Below the pieces are notes generated by a model. That model worked only from the letters and a program-made list of their open reading frames with translations. It did no database searches and was not told the DNA's origin. Of a stretch of DNA of 51,183 nt, positions 16,325 to 25,479 are shown piece after piece; the first letter of the stretch is position 1, and each line of letters starts with the position of its first letter. A program made the translations under genes and the position numbers. The stretch spans positions 1 to 51,183 of the forward strand of contig SVSX01000010.1 of the NCBI GenBank assembly GCA_015064085.1, written 5' to 3'. Origin of the DNA: Oscillospiraceae bacterium. Its GTDB lineage: Bacteria; Bacillota; Clostridia; Oscillospirales; CAG-272.

Positions 16325-16516
16325 CTGACATTTTTTTACATTCTTCTCTTATAGATTCCCCGATGAAAGGAGGGCGATGCAAAGCATCGGGATCTGATAA
16401 ACGGAACAGTATGCCCTTGCCCGAGATTACTCACCGACTTTTGGAGTGTCGGGGAATAATTTTTCATACTCTGCCAATAATAGTTATAAACAACATAAAA
16501 AAGAGAGGATGATGAT
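16325..16516 (+). promoter_or_regulatory. Enolase promoter region and structured leader
   Basis: A weak promoter (CTGACA at 16325, TATAGA at 16350, spacer 19) precedes a leader of about 150 bases. The leader holds hairpin CGATGC-AAA-GCATCG (16375-16389), possibly extended by a more distant CCCGATG, and hairpin CCGAC/GTCGG (16434-16452) followed by a broken T-run. The ribosome site GAGAGG is just before the eno ATG. The leader may be regulatory, but I cannot match it to a known riboswitch. Confidence 0.35.
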
Positions 16517-17809
16517 ATGAACAAACCCCAGATAATGAAATGCTGCGCCCGTGAAATACTCGACTCGAGGGGCAACCCGACCGTAGAGACCTCGGTATTT
16601 CTCACCGACGGCACTGTGGGCGTTGCCGCCGTTCCCTCGGGGGCTTCAACAGGCATTTACGAGGCTCACGAAAAGCGAGACGGCGATCCCTCACGCTTCG
16701 GCGGCAAGGGTGTGCGCGAGGCGGTTTTCTCGGTCTGCAGAACAATATCTCCTGCCATAGCGGGAGTATCCGCCTCGGAGCAGAAGGAGCTTGACGATCT
16801 TCTGATAAAGCTCGACGGAAAGGAGAACAAGTCGTCTCTCGGCGCGAACGCCATTCTTTCGGTATCTCTCGCCGCCGCGAGAGCCGCCGCCAATTTTTAT
16901 CACGTTCCTCTGTATAAATACCTCGGCGGGCTCGATGCCTTCAGGCTTCCTATGCCGATGATAAATATTATCAACGGCGGCGCTCACGCCTCAAACAGCC
17001 TTGACATTCAGGAGTTTATGATCGTTCCCGTTGGATTTGCCTCCTTTTCCGAGGCATTGAGGGCGGGAGCTGAGATCTACTCGGTCCTTGGTAAGCTGCT
17101 GAGGAGTAAGGGCTACGGCACAACGGTAGGTGACGAGGGAGGATACGCCCCCGACCTCGGCTCTGACCGCGAGGCGATCGAGTTGATCTGCGACGCCATA
17201 TCCAAGGCAGGCTACAGTGAAGCCTCCGTAAAGATCGCCCTTGACGTGGCGGCATCTGAATGGTACACCGAGGAGAGAGGATATTTCCTTCCCAAAGCAG
17301 AAAAATCTATGACACTTGACGGATTGACAGAGCATTTTGGAGCTCTTGTACGTGACTATCCGATAATCTCGATAGAAGACCCTCTGGATCAGCGGGACTT
17401 CAGCGGCTGGTCAAGGCTCACCGAAAAGCTTGGAGACAAGATAATGCTTGTGGGCGACGATCTTTTTGTGACCAATGAAAAGCGGCTGAAAAAGGGCATC
17501 GCGGAAAAAGCCGCCAACGCCATACTGATCAAGCCAAACCAGATTGGCACTCTCAGCGAGACACTTGAGGTCATTCGTGTGGCAAAGGAGGCGGGATATG
17601 ATTTTATTATTTCCCACCGAAGCGGCGAGACCGAGGACACCACCATTGCCGACATTGCCGTGGCGCTGGGGTCGCGCTTTATCAAATCGGGAGCTCCCTG
17701 CCGCAGTGAGCGCGTAGCGAAATATAACCGTCTGCTACGCATAGAAAGCTCACTCAACTCGTCGGCGCGTTACGGATATCTCGACCTCTCAACGACGAAG
17801 AAAATATAA
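16517..17809 (+). CDS. eno: Enolase (phosphopyruvate hydratase)
   Basis: Enolase interconverts 2-phosphoglycerate and phosphoenolpyruvate in glycolysis. The 430-residue protein has standard length and motifs: EILDSRGNPTVE near the start, VPSGASTGIYEAHE covering the mobile loop, GDEGGYAPDL with the catalytic glutamate, SIEDPLDQRDFSGW with a metal ligand, ILIKPNQIGTLSETL with the catalytic lysine, and ISHRSGETEDTTIADIAV. The end reads SGAPCRSERVAKYNRLLRIE, with Cys where Ser or Thr is usual. ATG 16517 follows GAGAGG. It is a single gene flanked by lipoprotein genes on the other strand. Confidence 0.98.
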   Translation: MNKPQIMKCCAREILDSRGNPTVETSVFLTDGTVGVAAVPSGASTGIYEAHEKRDGDPSRFGGKGVREAVFSVCRTISPAIAGVSASEQKELDDLLIKLDGKENKSSLGANAILSVSLAAARAAANFYHVPLYKYLGGLDAFRLPMPMINIINGGAHASNSLDIQEFMIVPVGFASFSEALRAGAEIYSVLGKLLRSKGYGTTVGDEGGYAPDLGSDREAIELICDAISKAGYSEASVKIALDVAASEWYTEERGYFLPKAEKSMTLDGLTEHFGALVRDYPIISIEDPLDQRDFSGWSRLTEKLGDKIMLVGDDLFVTNEKRLKKGIAEKAANAILIKPNQIGTLSETLEVIRVAKEAGYDFIISHRSGETEDTTIADIAVALGSRFIKSGAPCRSERVAKYNRLLRIESSLNSSARYGYLDLSTTKKI

Positions 17810-17817
17810 AAACGGGG

Positions 17818-17850
17818 GCTGTCGCAAATGCGACAGCTCCATGCTTTTTT
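17818..17850 (+). terminator. Terminator after enolase
   Basis: GCTGTCGCA-AA-TGCGACAGC is a perfect hairpin (17818-17837), followed seven bases later by TTTTTT. It lies between eno and the convergent lipoprotein gene and may serve both. Confidence 0.8.
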
Positions 17851-17854
17851 ACCA

Positions 17855-18763
17855 TTACTCGGAAAACGGCAGCTTGTAACCGGAATCTCTCTTGAATACC
17901 TTTATATCCATTCCGTCTCCGACCTGCTTTGCGTAATTCGCATTGAAATAGTCGGCGGAGTTCCAATTTCTATCAAGCTTCTTACCCGTTGAGGATGTAT
18001 AAGCATCCTGTGTATAATTGTCCACTACCAATTTGTATACGTACAATCCATAATGAGTTTTAAATGCCGAACGAAAGTTCTCATATGAGGAATCTCCCAT
18101 ATTCATAGTTCCGTAGCCATACAACAGTCCTTCCTGAATACAGGGTTTTGAAAGGAACTCCCCATTAGGCGATACTGTTGTCACTTTCATCTCACCTATA
18201 GAAACCATTCCGCTATACGTAGTGTCCGACTCATTGGACTTGTAATAAAAATAGTTAACTGCCAACAATCGGTTGTTTTGCTCATTGAAAAAGACCATTG
18301 AAGCGCCTTTTATGTGTGAATAATCAAGGACCTCGCTGTAATCCTCGCTGAGCATATCGATGTACACCGACTCACCGTAGGTTTCGTTATAAATGACCGC
18401 CATACGCATAAGTCCTACCCCTTCGAAGTTCTTTATCTCGATAAAGGACTCAGACAAAATGTCATCCTCCGTTACAGTCCATTCCAGCTTATACGGAACT
18501 GTTATCGGTGTCACCTGAGTTCCGTTTGCCATAGTGACGGTCTGCTTTGTAACAGCTGTCGTTGTTGCTACAGCCTCGGTAGTAGTTGCCGCGGTGCTTC
18601 CTGCTGTTGTGCTTCCGTCTGTAATAACGCTTGTATTTGAAACACTATTTTCCAAGCTTCCCTGCGGAGAGCCTTCTTCCAATTCATCGCAAGAAGTAAA
18701 CAAAGTTATCACCGTACAGGTAAGCAAGCAGAACACCATAAATACAGAAAAAAACTTCTTCAT
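17855..18763 (-). CDS. Lipoprotein of unknown function with Thr-rich linker
   Basis: The 302-residue product has a lipoprotein signal (LFTSC, Cys25) and a Ser/Thr/Ala-rich linker (about 37-75). A domain from about 85 to 302 is rich in Tyr and Asn, with KLEWTVTEDDILSESF at its start and SVYIDMLSEDYSEVLDYS in the middle. I recognise no family or active-site motif. ATG 18763 follows AAGGAGG by 8 bases. Its codons are more AT-rich than those of neighbouring housekeeping genes. It appears to be a single-gene transcript. Confidence 0.75.
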   Translation of the reverse strand: MKKFFSVFMVFCLLTCTVITLFTSCDELEEGSPQGSLENSVSNTSVITDGSTTAGSTAATTTEAVATTTAVTKQTVTMANGTQVTPITVPYKLEWTVTEDDILSESFIEIKNFEGVGLMRMAVIYNETYGESVYIDMLSEDYSEVLDYSHIKGASMVFFNEQNNRLLAVNYFYYKSNESDTTYSGMVSIGEMKVTTVSPNGEFLSKPCIQEGLLYGYGTMNMGDSSYENFRSAFKTHYGLYVYKLVVDNYTQDAYTSSTGKKLDRNWNSADYFNANYAKQVGDGMDIKVFKRDSGYKLPFSE

Positions 18764-18813
18764 CTTTCATTCCTCCTTTGAATTTTGTATATAAAAATAC
18801 TATTTCCATTTTT

Positions 18814-18842
18814 ATGCTACCATATTGTCACACACATGTCAA
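18814..18842 (-). promoter_or_regulatory. Promoter of the 17.9-18.8 kb lipoprotein gene
   Basis: Minus-strand TTGACA (18837-18842), 17-base spacer and TAGCAT (18814-18819). Confidence 0.65.
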
Positions 18843-18881
18843 CAGTTATCAAAAAAAATTCACAAGTCATTAACACTGTGA

Positions 18882-18921
18882 TCAAAAAAGAACCGTTCAA
18901 TCCGAAGCGTTGAACGGTTCT
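18882..18921 (-). terminator. Terminator after citrate synthase
   Basis: On the minus strand AGAACCGTTCAA and TTGAACGGTTCT fold around a nine-base loop and are followed by TTTTTT, nine bases after the stop. Confidence 0.9.
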
Positions 18922-18929
18922 GTCTTTTA

Positions 18930-20315
18930 TTATCTTTCCTCAAGGGGAATATATTTCTGCTCCTTCGCTATTGCCTTATAACCGGGGCGGATTATCTTCT
19001 TCGCGGTGTGGAACTCCTCGATCCTGTGAGCGCACCAGCCCGATACTCTCGAAATAGCAAAGAGGGGGGTGTACATCTCGGTGGGAATATCGAGCATTCT
19101 GTAAACAAGACCCGAATAAAGGTCAACGTTAGCGCACATCACTCTGTCCGTTCCCTTAAAGGAGTTGAAGAGCGGGGGCGTTATCCTCTCGATAGCTTCA
19201 AGAAGCTTGAAATCGTCTCCGTATCCCTTCTCTATTGCCAGCTTTTCGGCATTCTGTTTCAGCATTACCGCGCGGGGGTCGGACCTTGTGTAGACGGCGT
19301 GACCCATACCGTAGATAAGTCCCGAGCCGTCGCCCGCCTCCTTCTTAAGTATTTTAGTGAGGAATGCCGCGATCTCCTCGTCGTCATTTACGTCCTTGAT
19401 ATTCTCCTTCACGCAGTCGAACATCTCCTGTACCTTGATGTTAGCTCCTCCGTGGAGAGGTCCTTTGAGCGAGCCTATAGCTCCGCTTATTGCCGAATAG
19501 GTATCTGTTCCCGATGAGGAGAGGACTCGGCAGGTAAAGGTCGAGTTGTTTCCTCCTCCGTGCTCTGCCTGAATTACCATACAGAGGTCAAGAAGTCTTG
19601 CCTCCTCCTCGGTGAACTTCTTGCTCGAGCGCAGAATTCTGAGGAAGTTCTGAGCAGATCCGATATCGTCGTGCGCCTTGTGAAGATTAAGGCTCTTTCC
19701 AAAATACGCGCTGCGGTAAACGGCATAGGAATGCGCCGCGATAACGGGCAGCTTCGCGATTATGTCAATACACTGACTGAGCATATTCTCAAGGCTTGTG
19801 TCGTCGGGATTGTCGTCGTAGGAATAGAGCGAAAGAACTCCGATCGCCATCTTATTCATTATCGAGCTTGAGGGAACGCTCATAAGAACGTCCTCTGTGA
19901 AGCGGTAAGGAAGGTGGCGGCGGCTGGCGAGGATAGCCACAAAGTTTTCAAGCTCCTCCTTGGTGGGAAGCTTGCCAAAAAGCAGGAGATATGCGCACTC
20001 CTCAAAGCCGTATCTCTCCTCGGCAACAAATCCGCGAATAAGCTCTGTCATATCGTATCCGCGATATTCGAGCTTACCCTCAACAGGGGTCTTTTCGCCC
20101 TCACTGATAACGTATCCGTGGGCGTTACCTACGTTTGTAACACCTGCTGTTACTCCGCTTCCGTCAGGCTCACGAAGACCCTTCTTTATGTAGTAGCTGT
20201 CGAAAGCCTTGGGGGGGATCACGTAAGCCTCTTTCGCCGCTCCCACAAGAGCGCCGAAATCGCCGCAGTTGGTTACCGAATTTTCTTTTATATTTATATT
20301 AAGCCTGTCTGTCAT
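18930..20315 (-). CDS. Citrate synthase
   Basis: Citrate synthase joins oxaloacetate and acetyl-CoA. The 461-residue chain is a little longer than the usual bacterial type II enzyme. It shows EGKLEYRGYDMTELI near the start, IQAEHGGGNNSTFTCRV with a catalytic histidine, GSLKGPLHGGANIKVQEM with the second, and IYGMGHAVYTRSDPRA with the third histidine and substrate arginine. VDLYSGLVYRMLDIP and FAISRVSGWCAHRIEE close it. The likely role is 2-oxoglutarate and glutamate synthesis in an anaerobe with a partial TCA cycle. It is a single gene with its own promoter and terminator. Confidence 0.95.
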   Translation of the reverse strand: MTDRLNINIKENSVTNCGDFGALVGAAKEAYVIPPKAFDSYYIKKGLREPDGSGVTAGVTNVGNAHGYVISEGEKTPVEGKLEYRGYDMTELIRGFVAEERYGFEECAYLLLFGKLPTKEELENFVAILASRRHLPYRFTEDVLMSVPSSSIMNKMAIGVLSLYSYDDNPDDTSLENMLSQCIDIIAKLPVIAAHSYAVYRSAYFGKSLNLHKAHDDIGSAQNFLRILRSSKKFTEEEARLLDLCMVIQAEHGGGNNSTFTCRVLSSSGTDTYSAISGAIGSLKGPLHGGANIKVQEMFDCVKENIKDVNDDEEIAAFLTKILKKEAGDGSGLIYGMGHAVYTRSDPRAVMLKQNAEKLAIEKGYGDDFKLLEAIERITPPLFNSFKGTDRVMCANVDLYSGLVYRMLDIPTEMYTPLFAISRVSGWCAHRIEEFHTAKKIIRPGYKAIAKEQKYIPLEER

Positions 20316-20347
20316 GGTATTCGCCTCACTGGATAAATTTATTGCTT

Positions 20348-20376
20348 ATTATATCACCGAAAAAACAATTTTGCAA
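20348..20376 (-). promoter_or_regulatory. Promoter of the citrate synthase gene
   Basis: Minus-strand TTGCAA (20371-20376), 17-base spacer and perfect TATAAT (20348-20353). Confidence 0.75.
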
Positions 20377-20491
20377 GAGAAAATATTAAAAAATGCAAAA
20401 TGTTTACATTTCGTTAACATTATCTCCTGCAAAGATTGATTTTTGGTTTTATATTCCGTTTTTTTATAATTTCATTATTGCATTTTAGGCT

Positions 20492-21718
20492 TTATTTTGC
20501 CTCTGCGGGGGTCCTTAAGATCGAGACAAATCCCCAGATTATCACCGCTATAAAGCGGATAGCGTTTGCCGCGAGACAGCTGTAAACAAAGCCGTCAAGA
20601 CCGAAGAGAAGCGTTCCCGCAAGTACGATGGCCAAAAACTCGACAGCATACCCGAGGTTAAAGAGGAACTGCTTCTTCTCTCCCCTGAACTTGAGGAGCA
20701 CAACAAGGAGTATGCCCGAAATAAAATAGAATATCTGCCCGAGAATGGCGGGAGCTATATAGGGGGCGATATCCCCTCTGAGGTCGGGGTATAGAATACC
20801 CAAAACAAGGGGCGACACCAGCGTACAGCCTCCAAAGGCAAGAACTCCGAGAGCGCATATTCCGAGGGTTGCGTAGCTCCAGAGCTTCTTTGTAAGCCCA
20901 CCCTCGTATTTCACGAGATAGCTGATTATAAGCGAATTCAGCGGAACGCTGAGCATAGCCACTATCTTTCCGAGAAGAGACGCGGTGTAATATATTGTAA
21001 CCGCAGCACCGCCCTCAATGACCATAAGCAGAAGTCTGTCGGCGTTGAGGGTAAGGTTTTCGATAAGCACCGACAAAAGGAGAAATCCCATACTCTTTGC
21101 CACAAGAGGAAAGCTTCCCGAGGGGCGAAGCAGATCGCGTCTGTAGATCGTGCCCTTGAAGATAACGAAGATTATACTGAGTGCCTCACCGACGATGAAC
21201 GCCAGCATCCACTCTCCCGTAAGGCTGTAAACGAACATTCCCGCGATATATCCCACCGACACCGCTATATAGAAGAGCATATATCTAAAGAAATTTCCGT
21301 TTATCTTGTATTCAACGTCGGAGTAATAGCGGAGAGCGGTGAAAACGATAAGTAAAACGAAGAGCAGCGCCGCCGTTGCGCCTCTCTCCCCCAGATATCT
21401 TACGTAAAATATTCCACCCGCGCCACAGATAAGCGAAAGAAGAAGCAGTATGATATTGTAGTCTCCGTTTTTGAAGCTCACCGACTTTGTGCTCATAACT
21501 ATCCTCGAATAGTTCGCCGCAGTACCGAGTGTGCAGGAGATTATCGCCACTATAGACAGCACAGAGAGGGTCGCGCCGTAAGCCTCCTTTCCCTGCACCC
21601 TCTCAAGATAGGGGTACATAAGGAACTGAATAACGATATTCATTACCGCCGTGGCTGTGATGCTCATTGCCAGATCTTTTATTTTCTGTTTATTATTCTT
21701 TATAAAATCGGTTTTCAT
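20492..21718 (-). CDS. Polysaccharide flippase-like membrane protein (Wzx/MATE-type)
   Basis: The 408-residue product has about 12 hydrophobic segments and begins IKDLAMSITATAVMNIVIQFLM, matching the first helix of lipid-linked oligosaccharide flippases of the PST/MurJ-Wzx superfamily. GEALSIIFVIFKG and a central ENLTLNADRLLLMVIEG stretch also resemble that group. It would turn polymer precursors across the membrane. It diverges from a membrane glycosyltransferase at 21951, which fits a role in surface glycan building. Family is clear, exact substrate is not. ATG 21718 follows AAAGGATCGGG. Confidence 0.75.
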   Translation of the reverse strand: MKTDFIKNNKQKIKDLAMSITATAVMNIVIQFLMYPYLERVQGKEAYGATLSVLSIVAIISCTLGTAANYSRIVMSTKSVSFKNGDYNIILLLLSLICGAGGIFYVRYLGERGATAALLFVLLIVFTALRYYSDVEYKINGNFFRYMLFYIAVSVGYIAGMFVYSLTGEWMLAFIVGEALSIIFVIFKGTIYRRDLLRPSGSFPLVAKSMGFLLLSVLIENLTLNADRLLLMVIEGGAAVTIYYTASLLGKIVAMLSVPLNSLIISYLVKYEGGLTKKLWSYATLGICALGVLAFGGCTLVSPLVLGILYPDLRGDIAPYIAPAILGQIFYFISGILLVVLLKFRGEKKQFLFNLGYAVEFLAIVLAGTLLFGLDGFVYSCLAANAIRFIAVIIWGFVSILRTPAEAK

Positions 21719-21748
21719 AATCCCGATCCTTTCATCTCATTTTAGCTC

Positions 21749-21777
21749 ATTATAACACTTTTTTCTCACAAAGTAAA
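21749..21777 (-). promoter_or_regulatory. Promoter of the flippase gene
   Basis: Minus-strand TTTACT (21772-21777), 17-base spacer and perfect TATAAT (21749-21754). Confidence 0.7.
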
Positions 21778-21858
21778 CACCCACCGCAAAAATTTATCCG
21801 ATCAGCCTATGTTTTCTGCTTTTTTGCATAAATAATTGGCTGTCAGCAAAAAGATATA

Positions 21859-21887
21859 TTGCATTTTGGAAAAATATGTGGTATAAT
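21859..21887 (+). promoter_or_regulatory. Promoter of the GT87-like gene cluster
   Basis: TTGCAT (21859-21864), 17-base spacer and perfect TATAAT (21882-21887). It drives the three-gene run 21951-24494, divergent from the flippase promoter about 80 bases away. Confidence 0.75.
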
Positions 21888-21950
21888 TAAGAGAATATAC
21901 CTGAACGCAACGGGTAATCCAAAAATCACCTTGGAGGTCGCTTTGCCCTT

Positions 21951-23186
21951 ATGAAAGGTTTTTTACTGAAGCTGAAAAGCAAAATATCCGCCTCCCCGAT
22001 CGCAAATCTCTTCGCGATCCTTGTGAGCATAAGCTTTATCATATACGGAATATATTACAGTGTGTCGGGAAACGCAAATTTCGTCGACGTCTTTTTCCTG
22101 CGCTGTCAGGACCTTTTTATGGACTTCTTCAACTCGGTCCGCGACGCCTCTCAGGGCGAGGAGGTATATACCGTCAGACACGTTATATACCCGCCTATGG
22201 CAAACCTCATCTATCTCCTCTGCTCGAGATTTATCCCCGTCACCTATAACGAGACCGATTGGTCCTCAAGACTTACCTTCGGAAACTACAAGGAGGCTAT
22301 ATTCTTCATCGTCCTCTTTACCATAGCCCTCCTGCTGGTCTTTTACACGATAGTCTACGAAAAAATAAAGGGCGGAAGAAAAACCAAATTTCTCTTCTCC
22401 TTCTTCGCTGTATTCAACATTCCCGTCCTTTTTATGGTCGAGAGAGGCAATATGATCCTCTTCTGCTTCATAGCCCTTATGATATACGCCTTCACCTATA
22501 ACAGTGAAAAAAAGCTATACAGAGAGCTCGGACTCCTCTGCCTTGCCTTCGCCTTCTCGCTCAAGCTCTACCCCGTGGTCTTCGGCTGGTTTTTGCTTAT
22601 AGACAAGCGATACAAGGAGGCTCTGCGCTGCGCGGCATACGGCATTATTATGCTTGTGCTCCCCTCGGTATTCTTCGGAGGACTTGACTGCTTCGTCCAG
22701 ATATTCAACAACATAACCTCATTCTCCACAAACACAGTAAACTCTCTTGCCGTCATATCGGGATATTCAAGGATCCCCCTCTCGCTGCTCTCGCTCTTCG
22801 CCTACCTCTGGTGCGGGATCTGCGCGGCGTGCTTTATCCTCTCCCCCATTATATTCAAGAGAAGGTGGAAATGTTGGCTTATGGGAATAACCACTATCCT
22901 CACAGTTCCCTCTCTCACGACCCTCTATATGTGGGCGTTTCTGCTGATCCCACTCATTATGCTCGCAAACGACGGGAAGCGAACGAAAAAGGATTATTTC
23001 TTCTTCTTCGTTATCCTCTCGCTCTTCATATTCACTATATTCAGATTCAATTACTACCTGACGGTAAATTCCTTCCTGCTCTATCCCCTGACGGCTATAC
23101 TTTCCGTGACCGCCGTTACCGACACCATCATATGCGGAATAAGAAAGCTCCGCTCGGGCAAGACCGAGGAGGAAAGCCGTGTATAA
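21951..23186 (+). CDS. Polyprenol-sugar-dependent membrane glycosyltransferase, GT87-like (GT-C fold)
   Basis: The 411-residue protein has about 10 membrane segments. The first extracytoplasmic loop carries an acidic region (VDVFFLRCQDLFMDF) and a VIYPPMANLIYLL segment. The YPP motif after the first loop is typical of GT87 and related GT-C enzymes, which use lipid-linked sugars outside the membrane. FAFSLKLYPVVFG in the middle also fits that family. ATG 21951 is 14 bases after GGAGG, unusually far, but no better in-frame start is visible. It overlaps the tcdA start by 8 bases. With the divergent flippase it suggests a small surface-glycan locus. Confidence 0.7.
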   Translation: MKGFLLKLKSKISASPIANLFAILVSISFIIYGIYYSVSGNANFVDVFFLRCQDLFMDFFNSVRDASQGEEVYTVRHVIYPPMANLIYLLCSRFIPVTYNETDWSSRLTFGNYKEAIFFIVLFTIALLLVFYTIVYEKIKGGRKTKFLFSFFAVFNIPVLFMVERGNMILFCFIALMIYAFTYNSEKKLYRELGLLCLAFAFSLKLYPVVFGWFLLIDKRYKEALRCAAYGIIMLVLPSVFFGGLDCFVQIFNNITSFSTNTVNSLAVISGYSRIPLSLLSLFAYLWCGICAACFILSPIIFKRRWKCWLMGITTILTVPSLTTLYMWAFLLIPLIMLANDGKRTKKDYFFFFVILSLFIFTIFRFNYYLTVNSFLLYPLTAILSVTAVTDTIICGIRKLRSGKTEEESRV

Positions 23187-23892
23187 CGACGAAAGATTTG
23201 AACGTGAAAGAATGCTTATCGGCGATGAGGCTATGAAAAAGCTGTCGTCATCGAGAGTCGCCCTCTTCGGTGTCGGCGGTGTTGGCGCGGCTGCGGCTGA
23301 AGCCCTCGCGCGAGGCGGTGTCGGTGAGATAGATCTTATAGACAACGACACGGTAAGCGTGACAAATATAAACAGACAGCTCTGCGCCCTCGGCTCTACC
23401 GTCGGAAAAAACAAGGTGGACGCCGTGGCGGAGCGCCTTCTCGACATAAATCCGAATATAAGGATAAACAAGCACTGCATATTCTTTCTGCCCGAAACTG
23501 AGCTCGATTTTTCGGTCTACGACTATATAATCGATGCTATAGACACCGTCAGCGCAAAGATCGAGATCGCCGTCCGCGGAAGCGCGGCGGGTGTACCCGT
23601 CATCTCCTGTATGGGAACGGGAAATAAGCTCGACCCCACGGCTCTTATGCTGGAGGACCTCTCAAGGACCTCGGTGTGTCCGCTGGCGAGAGTTATGCGC
23701 CGTGAGCTTTCCGCAAGAGGAATAAAGCACCTTAAGGTCGTTTATTCCAAGGAATCGCCGAGAAAGCCGCTATTCTCCCCGAACGAGGGAGAGCGAAAGC
23801 AGCCTCCCGCAAGTATTTCCTTCGTCCCTCCCGTGGCGGGATTTATCGCGGCGGGTGAGGTCATAAAAAAACTGATATCATCGGAGGTGTGA
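23179..23892 (+). CDS. tcdA: tRNA threonylcarbamoyladenosine dehydratase TcdA (ThiF/E1-like)
   Basis: TcdA uses ATP to cyclise the t6A modification at tRNA position 37. The 237-residue protein has RFERERMLIGDEAM at the start, the E1-like nucleotide loop GVGGVGAAAAEAL, IDNDTVSVTNINRQ, GKNKVDAVAERLLDINP, DYIIDAIDTVSAKI and SCMGTGNKLDPT, all typical of TcdA rather than ThiF or MoeB. It starts with GTG at 23179 behind GAGGAGGAAA, overlapping the end of the glycosyltransferase gene. Its stop overlaps the next gene's start region, so the three are probably co-translated. Confidence 0.92.
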   Translation: MYNDERFERERMLIGDEAMKKLSSSRVALFGVGGVGAAAAEALARGGVGEIDLIDNDTVSVTNINRQLCALGSTVGKNKVDAVAERLLDINPNIRINKHCIFFLPETELDFSVYDYIIDAIDTVSAKIEIAVRGSAAGVPVISCMGTGNKLDPTALMLEDLSRTSVCPLARVMRRELSARGIKHLKVVYSKESPRKPLFSPNEGERKQPPASISFVPPVAGFIAAGEVIKKLISSEV

Positions 23893-23894
23893 CC

Positions 23895-24494
23895 TTGGCA
23901 AAGGTAAAATGGAAGGGCGGAGCGCTGATAGCTCCCGTGCCGCCCGTTATGGTAAGCTGCGGAGATATGGAGCTCTCCAACATAATAACCGTCGCCTGGA
24001 CGGGTATCACCAATACCGTTCCCCCAAAGACCTATATATCTGTCAGACCCAGCAGATTTTCCTACGAGCTGATAAAGTCACGTGGAGAATTCGCCATAAA
24101 CCTCACCACCGCGGAGCTTGTCAGAAAGGCGGACTATTGCGGAATATATACGGGGGCGAAGGTAGACAAATTCAAGAAATGCGACCTTCACAAGGAGGAG
24201 GCAAGTGAGATATCCTGCCCTCTCATCGCTGAAAGCCCTCTTTCCTTTGAGTGTCGGGTAACCGACGTTATAGAGCTCGGCTCTCATCATATGTTCCTCG
24301 CCGATATACTCGCGGTAAGAGTCGACGAGTCGATCATCGACGATAAGGGAAAGCTACGGCTTGACCGCGCGGGTCTTGCGGCTTTCGCCCACGGAGAATA
24401 TTTCGAGCTCGGTAAAAAGATAGGTTATTTCGGCTGCTCTGCCGATAAAAAGGGCAAAAATCCAAATAAAAACAGTAAAAAAACAAGAAGATAA
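23895..24494 (+). CDS. Flavin reductase family protein (flavoredoxin-like)
   Basis: The product of about 199 residues is an FMN-binding split-barrel protein of the flavin reductase/flavoredoxin group. It shows APVPPVMVSCGD, SNIITVAWTGITNTVPP, YISVRPSRFSYELIK, GEFAINLTT and, near the end, GLAAFAHGEYFELGKKIG. Members move electrons through bound FMN in anaerobes; the partner is unknown. A GTG at 23889 has only one base between it and GGAGG, while TTG at 23895 has seven, so I prefer TTG. A Lys/Asn-rich tail ends it. Confidence 0.85.
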   Translation: MAKVKWKGGALIAPVPPVMVSCGDMELSNIITVAWTGITNTVPPKTYISVRPSRFSYELIKSRGEFAINLTTAELVRKADYCGIYTGAKVDKFKKCDLHKEEASEISCPLIAESPLSFECRVTDVIELGSHHMFLADILAVRVDESIIDDKGKLRLDRAGLAAFAHGEYFELGKKIGYFGCSADKKGKNPNKNSKKTRR

Positions 24495-24578
24495 AAATTG
24501 TTTACAAATAAGTGTTGTATTGATAATAAAATTTGAGTTATTATATAGTAGTATGGAGATCCCAAGCGGAGGTGCGTT

Positions 24579-25451
24579 ATGTTCGGTTATATAAAAACTC
24601 ACACACCCGAGCTCAAGGTCTCGGAACACGAATATTATAAAAGCGCTTATTGCGGTCTATGCCGCGCTATGGGCAAATGCACGGGTCAGTGCTCGAGAAT
24701 GACACTGAGCTATGATTTCGCCTTTATGGCTATTCTCAGGATCGCCCTGAGGGGTACTGAGGTCTCCTTCTCGAGGAAAAGATGTATCGCCCACCCCTTC
24801 AAGAAGAGGACTGTGATGGACTCAAACCCCGAGCTGAGGCTCTGCGCCTTCGCGGCGGCTTTGCTGACCTATCATAAGACCGCCGACGATCTTGCGGACG
24901 AAAAGGGCAGAAAAAAAGCCCTTGCTCTGCTGTTTAAGCCCTTTGCCTCGTCAATGAGAAAAAAAGCCCTCAAAAAAGGAGAGCTTTCCGAGCTCGACCG
25001 ATATATCGCCGAAAAGCTCGCTGAGCTATCCCGCTTCGAAGCCTCGGGAGAGGCAAGTGTGGACACACCCGCGGAGATATTCGGAGAAATGCTCTCACGG
25101 ATACTCGCCTTCGGGCTTAGCGGTGTCGAAGAAAAGCTCGCCGAAAATATAGGCTATCACGTTGGAAAATGGATCTACATAATCGATGCGCTGGACGATT
25201 TTTCCGAGGACGTTGAGAAAAACAGATACAATCCCTTTGCCCTTCTCTACGGTAAAACACTTAGCGAGAAGGAGCGTTCGCTTATCTCGGACGCGCTGAA
25301 AAACGAGCTTTGCGACATAGAAAAAGCCTATGACCTGATAGATTTTGAAGGAAGCGCGATTCCCAAAAATATAATAGCCAATGTTTTTTATCTCGGTATG
25401 CCGAAGACCCTTGACAGAGTCCTCTTCGGTCCGCCCGAGAATGACAAATAA
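24579..25451 (+). CDS. DUF5685 family protein
   Basis: The 290-residue soluble protein begins [12 protein letters not shown] and has an N-terminal Cys cluster ([18 protein letters not shown]). A largely helical body follows, with [23 protein letters not shown] and [21 protein letters not shown], the latter repeating the Asp-rich DD pattern of prenyltransferase-like helical folds. I recognise it as the DUF5685 family; its function is not known. It directly precedes a J-domain protein, with an overlap-sized gap. A weak promoter (TTTACA, then TAATAA, 17 apart, near 24500) precedes it. ATG 24579 follows GCGGAGG. Confidence 0.8.
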   Translation: MFGYIKTHTPELKVSEHEYYKSAYCGLCRAMGKCTGQCSRMTLSYDFAFMAILRIALRGTEVSFSRKRCIAHPFKKRTVMDSNPELRLCAFAAALLTYHKTADDLADEKGRKKALALLFKPFASSMRKKALKKGELSELDRYIAEKLAELSRFEASGEASVDTPAEIFGEMLSRILAFGLSGVEEKLAENIGYHVGKWIYIIDALDDFSEDVEKNRYNPFALLYGKTLSEKERSLISDALKNELCDIEKAYDLIDFEGSAIPKNIIANVFYLGMPKTLDRVLFGPPENDK

Positions 25452-25479
25452 TTGCCGCAGAAAGGACATTCCGAAATTT

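Noticed and set aside
16356..16460. Fluoride riboswitch before eno
   Set aside because: GGCGATG is present, but the closing CC arm, the AAC junction in the right position and the CTGATG...CTAC end are missing.
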